A stretch of 64,000 nucleotides of DNA from JACVRW01 sp963751105 (lineage in GTDB: Bacteria > Actinomycetota > Thermoleophilia > Solirubrobacterales > Thermoleophilaceae). Position numbers and translations under genes: made by a program. Within the stretch, counting starts at the first letter, position 1, and every line of letters begins with the position of its first letter. The stretch covers positions 744,001-808,000 of the forward strand of contig CAVVTG010000001.1 in the NCBI GenBank assembly GCA_963751105.1, in the 5' to 3' direction. Under the pieces are notes generated by a model. That model was given only the letters and a program-made list of their open reading frames with translations. It was not told the DNA's origin and did no database searches. Positions 7,496 to 14,563 of this stretch are shown one piece after another.

Positions 7496-9700
7496 ATGTC
7501 TAGAGGGTCGGTTGTTGTGGCGATGCGCGCGTGCGCGCCGCTCTTTGTCGTGCTCGTCTGGGCGGTGTGTTTCGCTTCGCCCGCGGGTGCGGTGACCGTG
7601 CCTTCCGGATTCTCGGAGAAGACGGTGTTCACCGGCCTGAGCCAGCCCACGGCCGTGCGCTTCGCCAGCGACGGGCGGGTCTTTGTGGCCGAGAAGAGCG
7701 GCTTGATCAAGGAGTTCGACGGCCTGACCGACACCACCCCGCGGGTGTACGCCGACCTCCGCACCAAGGTGCACGATTACTGGGACCGGGGACTGCTGGG
7801 CATAGCGCTGGACCCGAACTTCCCAATGAAGAACGTGATCTATGCGCTGTACGCGCATGACGCCCCGATTGGCGGTACCGCGCCGGTCTACAACGACTTC
7901 TGCGGCGATCCCACGGGCGCGGGCTGCCAGGTCAGCGGGCGGCTCTCGCGCATCCTGCCGGACGGCTCGGAGCAGGTCATTATCGAGGACTGGTGCCAGC
8001 AGTACCCCAGCCATTCCACCGGCTCTCTGGCCTTCGGCCCGGACGGCAAGCTGTACGTCAGCGGCGGAGACGGCGCGAGCTTCAACTGGGTGGACTTTGG
8101 GCAGGGTGGCGGCGTGATCAACCGCTGCGTCGATCCGCCTTTCGAGGGCGGCGCCCTCCGCAGCCAGGATCTGCGCACCCCTTCAGACCCGGTCACCCTG
8201 GACGGGGCGCTGCTGCGAGTGGACCCGGACACGGGTGCCGGCGCGGCAGGCAATCCGTTCGCGGGCAGTAGCGACGCGAACGCCAGGCGCATCATTGCTT
8301 ACGGGCTGCGCAACCCCTTCCGCATAACGTTCCGCCCGGGGACCAGCGAACTGTGGGCCGGCGACGTTGGTTGGAACGAGTGGGAAGAGATCAACAAGAC
8401 CGCCGACGCCACTGATGGCGTCGCCGAGAACTTCGGCTGGCCCTGTTATGAGGGAACGCCACGTCAGCCCGGCTACGACAACCAGAACCTGCCAGTCTGC
8501 GAGACGCTGTACGGCGCGAACAACGCCGTCACGGCTCCGTATTACGCCTACCGGCACTCGGATCACGTCATCCCGAGCGAGTCGTGCCCCATTGGAGGGT
8601 CCTCGATTGCCGGCCTGTCTTTTGCCTTCTACAGCGGCGGCCCGTACCCGGCGGAGTACGACGGTGCGCTGTTCTTCGCCGACTACACCCGCAGGTGCAT
8701 CTGGGCGATGGAGAAGGGCGGAACCGCTCTTCCGAGCCCCTCGAACATCAAGGGCTTCGTGGGCGGTGCGGCCAACCCGGTCGACTTGCAGATAGGGCCC
8801 GACGGGAACCTCTACTACGTGGATATCGGCGGCGGGACGATCCGGCGGGTCGAGTACACGGCCGGAGTCAACCAGCCGCCGATCGCGGTCGCCGGGGCTA
8901 ACCCCACCAGCGGCGAGGTCGGCATGACCGTCGCCTTCGACGGGTCGGGCTCGAGCGATCCCAACGCGGACCCGCTGAGCTACGCCTGGGACCTCGACGG
9001 CGATGGTGCGTTTGACGACTCCAGCGCAGTCAACCCCAGCTGGACCTACAACGCAGCGGGTAGCTACCGCGTCTCGTTGCGCGTGAGCGACGGCAGAGGG
9101 GCGACGGCCACGGACACCGTGACCATCGGCGTGGGTCGGCCACAGGTCACGATCCAGACGCCTGCACCTACTCTGCGCTGGTCTGTGAACGACACCGTGT
9201 CCTTCTCAGGCTCGGCGACCGACAACCAGGGCGTGGCCGTCCCCGCCTCGAACCTGACCTGGAGGCTGGCGCTCAAGCACGGAGCCTGCCCCGACTGCCA
9301 CGAGCACTTCCTGCAGACCTACAGCGGTGTCGCAAGCGGAAGCTTCACCACCCCGGATCACGACTACCCCTCCGAGCTCGAGCTCAGCCTCACCGCCACA
9401 GACGCGTCCGGTTTGAGCAACACCACGAGCGTCCGGCTGCTTCCCAGAACAACCACGCTGACGTTCGGCACGAATCCCACCGGGCTCAAGCTGACTTTCA
9501 ACGGCGTGAGCACCACCGCACCGTTCTCGCGGACGGTCATCGTGGGGTCGAAGAACTCCCTGAGCGCCCCCACTCCTCAGACTCTGAAAGGCAGGCAGGT
9601 GTTCCGGACGTGGTCGGATGGATTCACCACGGCCATCCACCCCCAAATCACCGCCCCAGCGAGCCCGGCCACCTACACCGCCACGTTCACCAAGAAGTGA
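7496..9700 (+). CDS. Secreted PQQ-type glucose/sorbosone dehydrogenase with PKD domain
   Basis: 734 aa from the ATG at 7496, chosen because it follows a ribosome site and opens a signal peptide (core ending SPAGA near residue 31). Residues about 35-455 form the six-bladed GSDH propeller: LSQPTAVRFASDGRVFVAEK, then DRGLLGIALDPNF, SLAFGPDGKLYVSGGDG and YGLRNPFRITF. An NQPP linker near residue 459 leads into a PKD domain (about 459-545, ending with WDLDGDGAFDD and SYRVSLRVSDG), then two further beta-sandwich-like regions. GSDH proteins oxidise sugars using pyrroloquinoline quinone in the extracellular space; PQQ dependence is inferred from the family. Codon usage is visibly less GC-extreme than in the flanking genes. 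Confidence 0.85.
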   Translation: MSRGSVVVAMRACAPLFVVLVWAVCFASPAGAVTVPSGFSEKTVFTGLSQPTAVRFASDGRVFVAEKSGLIKEFDGLTDTTPRVYADLRTKVHDYWDRGLLGIALDPNFPMKNVIYALYAHDAPIGGTAPVYNDFCGDPTGAGCQVSGRLSRILPDGSEQVIIEDWCQQYPSHSTGSLAFGPDGKLYVSGGDGASFNWVDFGQGGGVINRCVDPPFEGGALRSQDLRTPSDPVTLDGALLRVDPDTGAGAAGNPFAGSSDANARRIIAYGLRNPFRITFRPGTSELWAGDVGWNEWEEINKTADATDGVAENFGWPCYEGTPRQPGYDNQNLPVCETLYGANNAVTAPYYAYRHSDHVIPSESCPIGGSSIAGLSFAFYSGGPYPAEYDGALFFADYTRRCIWAMEKGGTALPSPSNIKGFVGGAANPVDLQIGPDGNLYYVDIGGGTIRRVEYTAGVNQPPIAVAGANPTSGEVGMTVAFDGSGSSDPNADPLSYAWDLDGDGAFDDSSAVNPSWTYNAAGSYRVSLRVSDGRGATATDTVTIGVGRPQVTIQTPAPTLRWSVNDTVSFSGSATDNQGVAVPASNLTWRLALKHGACPDCHEHFLQTYSGVASGSFTTPDHDYPSELELSLTATDASGLSNTTSVRLLPRTTTLTFGTNPTGLKLTFNGVSTTAPFSRTVIVGSKNSLSAPTPQTLKGRQVFRTWSDGFTTAIHPQITAPASPATYTATFTKK

Positions 9701-9813
9701 GCAAACAGCTGGGATCAGCACCTCCGCCAGCTTGACCCGGGCGCAGGTCGGGGGCGCGCAGGATCCGCTGCAGCGGGAAGGGAGGCTTCACTGCCGCGCC
9801 GAACTGCTAGCCG

Positions 9814-10272
9814 ATGCCTCGCCACCTGCTCGCAGCCCTCGCCCTAGTCGCCGTCCTTCTCTTCGCCCTGGCCGCGCCCGCGCTCGCCCAGGAGGAGCAG
9901 CCCACGCCACCGGGCGGGGAGCCACAGCCCGGTGCGCCGCAGGAGCCGCCCGCGGATCCCGGTCAGCCGGAGACACCTGCAACCACCGGCGGCGAGGCGC
10001 CGGCCACGGGCGGCGGTTCGCTTCCCTACACGGGCCTCGAAGCCCTCTGGATCGCCCTTGCCGGCATCGCCCTGCTCCTGGCCGGCGCGCGCCTGCGGGT
10101 GCTCACCCGCCTGCGCGAGGCGGTGCGCCGCTATCGCACGCCGAAAAGCGCGCTGCAGGATTCGCTCGAGCAGCTCCGCGCGGCGGGTGCGGAGGAGGAG
10201 CGGCGCGCCACCCGCGGCCCGCCTCCGGTGGAGCCGAGCACGCCGGGCGCGCGTCGCATGGCCGAGTCCTAG
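9814..10272 (+). CDS. Small exported protein with LPYTG motif and membrane anchor
   Basis: A 152-aa protein with a signal peptide (1-25, ending ALAQ), a Pro/Gly/Glu-rich spacer (26-68), LPYTG at 70-74, and one transmembrane helix (about 78-91) followed by RLRVLTR. In classical sortase substrates the chain ends a few residues after the helix; here about 55 basic and charged residues follow (RYRTPKSALQDSLEQLR onward). It may be a sortase substrate with an unusual tail or simply a membrane protein with a cytoplasmic domain. No sortase gene is seen in this window. No ribosome site lies at normal distance from the ATG. It converges with the ECF sigma gene, 17 bp apart. Confidence 0.65.
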   Translation: MPRHLLAALALVAVLLFALAAPALAQEEQPTPPGGEPQPGAPQEPPADPGQPETPATTGGEAPATGGGSLPYTGLEALWIALAGIALLLAGARLRVLTRLREAVRRYRTPKSALQDSLEQLRAAGAEEERRATRGPPPVEPSTPGARRMAES

Positions 10273-10289
10273 GGAGCAGGCGCCGCCGC

Positions 10290-10820
10290 TCAGGCGGCCA
10301 GCGCGTGGGCCACCTCGCCGCGCGAGCGGTGCAGGCGGCTCATCACGGTCCCGATGGGAAGCTCCAGGCTTTCCGCGGCCTCCGCGTAGCTGAGCCCAGC
10401 CACGTCCACGGCGGCGATCACGTCGCGCTTCTCCTCGGGGAGGGCCTTGATGATGCCGTAGACCTCGCCGGCGAGCAGCCGGGCCTCCGGGTCGGCGCTG
10501 CCGCGGGCGTCCATCGGTTCGAACTCATCGATGCCGACCGCCGGCCGCCGCCGGCTCTCGCTGGCCATGTGGTTGGCCAGCACGTTGCGCAGGGTCCGGG
10601 CGAGATACGAGTAGTCGTCGTCGCCGTGCAGGTAGCGCGGCCGAGCCAGGATCCGCACGTAGGTCTCCTGCACCACGTCGTCGGCGACGTGTGGGGACGG
10701 GCACACCGCCCGGGCCAGCCGGCGAAGGCGCGGCAGGTGGGAAGCGGCGTCGTGGGGATCGAGTTGCCGGCGGGCGGCGGGGGTGGCGTCCTGGTCGAAC
10801 GCGGGGGCCTTGCTGATCAT
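10290..10820 (-). CDS. ECF-type RNA polymerase sigma factor
   Basis: A 176-aa sigma-70 family protein of extracytoplasmic-function size. Region 2 is seen around ADDVVQETYVRILA and YSYLARTLRNVLANH (about residues 45-85), and region 4 as LPEEKRDVIAAVDVAGLSYAEAA and IGTVMSRLHRSR (about 128-170). It would direct polymerase to a specific promoter set. No anti-sigma gene is adjacent, which is unusual for ECF factors; the nearest regulator is the divergent LuxR/AAA gene. The region between them holds GC-rich dyads. Confidence 0.87.
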   Translation of the reverse strand: MISKAPAFDQDATPAARRQLDPHDAASHLPRLRRLARAVCPSPHVADDVVQETYVRILARPRYLHGDDDYSYLARTLRNVLANHMASESRRRPAVGIDEFEPMDARGSADPEARLLAGEVYGIIKALPEEKRDVIAAVDVAGLSYAEAAESLELPIGTVMSRLHRSRGEVAHALAA

Positions 10821-10898
10821 GAGCGAGTCTCCGTCGTTGGGGTGCCACGCAAAGCTCGCCGACCAGCGCCCCCGGGCGTACCCGGTAAACCCCTGGGT

Positions 10899-10923
10899 GA
10901 CCCCCGGATCTCACCCGGGGGTC
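10899..10923. promoter_or_regulatory. Inverted repeat in the ECF sigma/LuxR divergent region
   Basis: GACCCCCGG (10899-10907), a 7-nt loop and CCGGGGGTC (10915-10923) form a perfect 9-bp dyad. A further CCCGGGGGC-like run follows at about 10927-10936. It lies 50 bp before the LuxR-type start and 79 bp before the sigma start, so it may be an operator for either gene. GC-rich DNA raises the chance background. Confidence 0.4.
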
Positions 10924-10960
10924 GATCCCGGGGGCACCGGGTTCAGACCCCGGCGCGGAC

Positions 10961-10966
10961 TAGACT
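10961..10966 (+). promoter_or_regulatory. -10 element for a leaderless LuxR/AAA transcript
   Basis: TAGACT ends 6 nt before the GTG at 10973, so the predicted transcription start coincides with the start codon. No ribosome site precedes the GTG. Confidence 0.5.
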
Positions 10967-10972
10967 GCGCCT

Positions 10973-13780
10973 GTGCAGTTGGTCGGCCGCGAGAAGGAGC
11001 TCGCCGCCGTCGAGCGTGCTGTGAGGGACGCCCAGGAGGGCTCCAGCAGGGCTCTCGGCCTTCTCGGCGAGGCGGGCATTGGCAAGAGCGCGCTCCTCAT
11101 CGCGGCTCGCGAGCAGTCGCGCGAGGGCGGAATGCTGGTGCTGGAGGGGCGAGGAGCCGAGCACGAGCAGGACGTGCCCTTCGGTCTCGTGGTCGACGCT
11201 CTCGACGATCACGTGGCCTCTCTTCACCCGAGGCGGGTGGAGTCGCTCGGGCCGGACCTCGGGGCGGTGCTGCCGGCTGCCGCCGAGCACGCGGGGGTGT
11301 CGCCCGCCAGCGAGACGAGCGCGGCCGAGCGCTTCCGCTACCACCGCGCCCTTCGGGCGCTGATCGAGATGCTGGCCCGCGAGCGGCCGGTCACGCTGCT
11401 GCTGGACGACCTCCACTGGGCCGACGACGCCTCGATCGAGCTGGTGCTACACCTCCTGCGCCGCCCGCCGCGCTCACCCCATCTGCTCGCCTTCGCGCTG
11501 AGGCCAATCGATCCAGCTCCGCGTCTGCTCGACGCCGCCCGCGCCACCCCGGCGTGGACTCACCTGCAGCTCGAGCCGCTCGGCCGCGAGGCCTCGCTGG
11601 AGCTGGTGGACGATCTTCCCGACCCCGACCTGCGCGAGCGGGTGGTGCGCGACGCCGGGGGCAACCCGCTCTTCCTGCAGGAGCTCACCCGGGCCGCCCG
11701 CCAGCCCGGCGACGAGCTGCCGGCCACCCTCCTGGCCGCGGTGCAGCTCGAGGTGGGCACGCTGCCGCGGGCCACCCGCATGCTGCTGGACGGCGCGGCG
11801 GTGGCCGGTGACCCCTTCGACCCGGAGCTGGCGGCCGAGGCCGGCGGGCTGGCGCCTGGTGACGCGCTGGTCCTGCTCGATCGTCTCGTGGCCGCGGACC
11901 TCGTCCGCGCCACCGGGGGCGGACGGGCCTTTCGCTTCCGCCATCCGCTGGTGCGCCGCGCGGTCTACGACGCCGCGCCGCCGGCCTGGCGGCTGGCCGC
12001 GCACGAGCGGGCGGCCGAGGCGCTTGAGCAGCGCGGGGCGGCAGCCGCGCTGCGCGCTTACCACGTCGAGCAGTCGGCCAAGCCCGGGGACGAGGCGGCC
12101 ATCGCCGTGCTGTCCGAGGCCGCCGCGGCGGCCACCGACACCGCGCCGGTCACCGCCGCCCGCTGGTACGCCGCCGCTGAGCGCCTGCTGCCCGACGGCG
12201 AGCCGCTGCGCCACGCCATGCTCCTCGGCCCGCGCGCCCTCGCGCTGGCCAGCGCCGGCCGCCTCGAGGAGAGTCACGAATCGCTGGTGCGGGTGTTGGA
12301 CCTGCTGCCCAGGGAGCCGACCCCGCAGCGGCTGGCCCTCGTGGCCGCGTGCGCGGGCCTGGAGGGTGTGTTGGGGCGCCACGCCGAGGCCAAGCGCCGG
12401 CTCCTCGCCGCCCTCGAGGACGCTCCCCCCGACGCCCGGGCCGCGCTCGCGCTCGAGATGGCCGTGGGCGCGTTCTGGCGTGGCGACTCGGCCGACATGC
12501 GCGAATGGGCCGAGCACGCCGCCAAGGCGGCGGGGGACGACTCGGTGCTGGCGGCGAGCGCCGGCGGGCTGGGCGCTCTCGGCGCGCTGTGGCAGGGCGA
12601 TCCCGACGCCGCGTACGCGACGCTGGATGGCGCGGCGGCCGTCTACCGGGCGGCCGACGACGACGCCGTCGCCGCCCGCCTCGACGTGGCCCGCAACCTC
12701 GGCATCATGGAGATGCACGCCGAGCGCTTCGCCGACGCTGAGGCCACGGGCGCCCGGGCGGCCGAGATCGCCCGCCGGACGCGACAGGGCCACGCCCTGG
12801 TGCCACTGCTGATCGTGAGGGCGATGGCTCTGGTCAACCTGCTTGACCTTGAGAGCGCAGTGCGCGAGGCCGAGGCCGCGGAGGAGGGCGCCCGGCTGCA
12901 GGGTGTTCCGCACCTGCTCCAGTACGCGCTGTGGGAGAAGGCGGTGGTGCACCACTTCCGGGGCGAGGCGCTCGAGGCGGAGCGGGCCGGCGCCGAGTTC
13001 TGGGAGCTGCTGCCGCGGCTCGAGCCGAGCGACCTCACCCGCACCGGGAGCTGCAGCGTTGCCGCCCTCAGCGCCGCGGAGGACCCGGAGCGCTGCATCG
13101 CCGACATGCTCGAGGCGGCGGGCACTCGCGTTGAGGAGGCCAACCCCACATGGAGCACCTGGCTCCTGCTGGTGCTCACGCGAGCGGGGATTGCCGCAGG
13201 CCGGCTCGAGGAGGCCGACGACTGGGCCACGCGCGCCTTCGACCACGCCGCGGCCCTGCGCCTGCCCGCGGGCCAGGTGCGCGGCGCAATGGCCCGCGCC
13301 GAGGTGCTGTTGGCCCGCGAGCAGGCGGCCGACGCGGCCGAGCTCGCGCTGGAGGCGGTGGCCACGGGTGACCGCGTGGGCGCGCCTCGCGACGCCGTGG
13401 AGGCCCGCCTGCTGGCCGGCCGCGCCCTCACCGCGGCCGGAAAGCGGCCCCAGGCGGTGGAGGTGCTCCAACGCGCCGCGGCGGACGCCACGCGAGGCTG
13501 CGCCTTCCAGATCCGCGACGCGGCGGCGGCCGAGCTGCGAACACTCGGCGTGCGCCTGCCCACCGCCGGCCGCAGCGGCCAGCAGCGAAACGGCCAGGCG
13601 GCGCTCAGCAAGCGCGAGCGCGAGATTGCCGAGCTCGTGGCCGAGGGTCGCTCGAACAAGCAGGTGGCCGCGGCGCTGTTTCTCAGCGACCGGACCGTCG
13701 AGTACCACCTGTCGGCCGTCTACAAGAAGCTCGGGGTGCGGTCGCGGACGCAGCTGGCGGCGACGCTGGGGCGGGAGTAG
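10973..13780 (+). CDS. LuxR-family regulator with N-terminal AAA ATPase (LAL/MalT type)
   Basis: A 935-aa protein. Walker A is GEAGIGKS at residues 32-39; Walker B is VTLLLDDLHWAD with Asp145-Asp146. A long helical, TPR-like middle region (about 330-860) rich in Ala and Glu follows. A LuxR helix-turn-helix occupies the last 58 residues, from LSKREREIAELVAEG to RTVEYHLSAVYKKLGV. Such large ATP-binding LuxR regulators (LAL family) are activators in which nucleotide and an inducer switch oligomerisation; the inducer here is unknown. It is transcribed alone, divergent from the ECF sigma gene. The gene ends before a large palindrome shared with a second site at 22.8 kb. Confidence 0.9.
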   Translation: MQLVGREKELAAVERAVRDAQEGSSRALGLLGEAGIGKSALLIAAREQSREGGMLVLEGRGAEHEQDVPFGLVVDALDDHVASLHPRRVESLGPDLGAVLPAAAEHAGVSPASETSAAERFRYHRALRALIEMLARERPVTLLLDDLHWADDASIELVLHLLRRPPRSPHLLAFALRPIDPAPRLLDAARATPAWTHLQLEPLGREASLELVDDLPDPDLRERVVRDAGGNPLFLQELTRAARQPGDELPATLLAAVQLEVGTLPRATRMLLDGAAVAGDPFDPELAAEAGGLAPGDALVLLDRLVAADLVRATGGGRAFRFRHPLVRRAVYDAAPPAWRLAAHERAAEALEQRGAAAALRAYHVEQSAKPGDEAAIAVLSEAAAAATDTAPVTAARWYAAAERLLPDGEPLRHAMLLGPRALALASAGRLEESHESLVRVLDLLPREPTPQRLALVAACAGLEGVLGRHAEAKRRLLAALEDAPPDARAALALEMAVGAFWRGDSADMREWAEHAAKAAGDDSVLAASAGGLGALGALWQGDPDAAYATLDGAAAVYRAADDDAVAARLDVARNLGIMEMHAERFADAEATGARAAEIARRTRQGHALVPLLIVRAMALVNLLDLESAVREAEAAEEGARLQGVPHLLQYALWEKAVVHHFRGEALEAERAGAEFWELLPRLEPSDLTRTGSCSVAALSAAEDPERCIADMLEAAGTRVEEANPTWSTWLLLVLTRAGIAAGRLEEADDWATRAFDHAAALRLPAGQVRGAMARAEVLLAREQAADAAELALEAVATGDRVGAPRDAVEARLLAGRALTAAGKRPQAVEVLQRAAADATRGCAFQIRDAAAAELRTLGVRLPTAGRSGQQRNGQAALSKREREIAELVAEGRSNKQVAAALFLSDRTVEYHLSAVYKKLGVRSRTQLAATLGRE

Positions 13781-13868
13781 GGGCGCGCTCCGCGGGCGCT
13801 CCGCGGCTTCCTTGGCGTGGTCCGATTGGCGGTGAGGGGGTGGGTTCGGTCGCTGTGGCGTCTAGTAG

Positions 13869-13919
13869 GGGCGTCCGACGATTTATGCCTCTATAGGGCA
13901 ACAAACTCGTCAGACGCCC
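13869..13919. repeat. Palindromic element, copy A (loop TCTATAGGG)
   Basis: Imperfect inverted repeat between convergent genes. The left arm starts GGGGCGTCCGACGA and the right arm ends CTCGTCAGACGCCC; the centre is TCTATAGGG at 13890-13898, followed by CAACAAA. Copy B at 22804-22854 has the same architecture and the same centre. It is AT-richer than its surroundings. It may be a bidirectional terminator or a protein-binding palindrome. The rest of the gap (13781-13868) shows nothing else recognisable. Confidence 0.65.
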
Positions 13920-13936
13920 TGTCGGCGATGTCCCGA

Positions 13937-14326
13937 TCAGGCGAGTGCGAGGTTCGTGTGCCGGGCGATCGTGGTGAAGTCGGAGTCGGAGTGAAGGACC
14001 GATAGGCCGGCCCGGAGGGCCACCACCGCGATCAGGCAGTCCGTTAGAGACCGTACGGTCGCGCTCCGGTGCCGGCAGATCCGGTAGATCTCGGCCGCAT
14101 CCTCGTAGTCGTGTGGTCCCTCGGTGGGCACGAAATGGGCGCGCCGCAGCAACGCGCGCAGGCGGTCCCGGTGCGGATCGTCGCGCGCGCCCGCCAGCAC
14201 CTCCATCAGCACGACGTCCGTGGTGGCCAGGTCGTCGCGCTCGAGGCCGGCGCGCAGGCGCAGGTTCACCTCGCTGCCGGTACCTCGGAGGAACTCCACC
14301 CAGGCCGACGTGTCGGCGAGGATCAC
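13937..14326 (-). CDS. vapC: VapC-type PIN-domain ribonuclease toxin
   Basis: A 129-aa PIN domain. The acidic active-site residues expected of VapC are Asp5 (ILADTSAWVEF), Glu42 (VVLMEVLAG), Asp96 (LTDCLIA) and Asp114/Asp116 (HSDSDF). VapC toxins cut tRNA or rRNA when free of antitoxin. The GTG start at 14326 overlaps the stop of the upstream antitoxin gene in a GTGA, so the two are translationally coupled. The pair is probably functional since no catalytic residue is missing. Confidence 0.9.
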   Translation of the reverse strand: MILADTSAWVEFLRGTGSEVNLRLRAGLERDDLATTDVVLMEVLAGARDDPHRDRLRALLRRAHFVPTEGPHDYEDAAEIYRICRHRSATVRSLTDCLIAVVALRAGLSVLHSDSDFTTIARHTNLALA

Positions 14327-14547
14327 AGCTCAGGGGCTCGGGCCCCGCGGCGCATGGCCTCGAGATCGCCCTCCCAGCCCGTCCCCTCCATGGCTCGGGC
14401 CTCGTCCAGGTTCAGCGGTTCGCCCACCAGCCTCCGGAGGGCGAGGTCGACGGCCTCACGCTTGGACCTGAGTCGGTGGAGGCGCATCGCGCGATCGACC
14501 AGCGCGTCATCGATGTCGATGTTCGTGCGCGACATGGACACCACCAT
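14323..14547 (-). CDS. vapB: VapB-type antitoxin
   Basis: A 74-aa protein from the first ATG (14547), or 70 aa from the second ATG at 14535. It has the ribbon-helix-helix pattern of VapB type II antitoxins: SRTNIDIDDALVDRAMRLHRLRSKREAVDLALRRLV, followed by an acidic C-terminal tail that would wrap VapC. Antitoxin plus toxin normally bind an operator over their own promoter; a 6-bp dyad (14546-14563) covers the first ATG. That placement favours ATG 14535 as start, but does not prove it. The upstream sigma gene ends 5 bp before, so read-through expression is also likely. Confidence 0.85.
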   Translation of the reverse strand: MVVSMSRTNIDIDDALVDRAMRLHRLRSKREAVDLALRRLVGEPLNLDEARAMEGTGWEGDLEAMRRGARAPEL

Positions 14548-14563
14548 ACACCTCAGTGTGTAT
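14546..14563. promoter_or_regulatory. Probable VapBC autoregulatory operator
   Basis: ATACAC (14546-14551), 6 nt, GTGTAT (14558-14563): a perfect 6-bp dyad in an AT-rich patch. It overlaps the last codons of the sigma-factor gene and the first possible vapB ATG. Confidence 0.5.

Noticed and set aside
3109..8014. Long minus-strand frames (3109-5298 and 5696-8014) across the GH31 and dehydrogenase genes
   Set aside because: No family motifs; the catalytic motifs of GH31 and the GSDH propeller lie on the plus strand.
9765..9776. Palindrome CCGCTGCAGCGG before the LPYTG gene
   Set aside because: All-GC-type 12-mer palindromes are expected by chance in this composition; no second copy or promoter context.
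11474..13708. Minus-strand open frame of 744 codons inside the LuxR/AAA gene
   Set aside because: Low-complexity translation, no start context; the plus strand has Walker motifs and a LuxR HTH.
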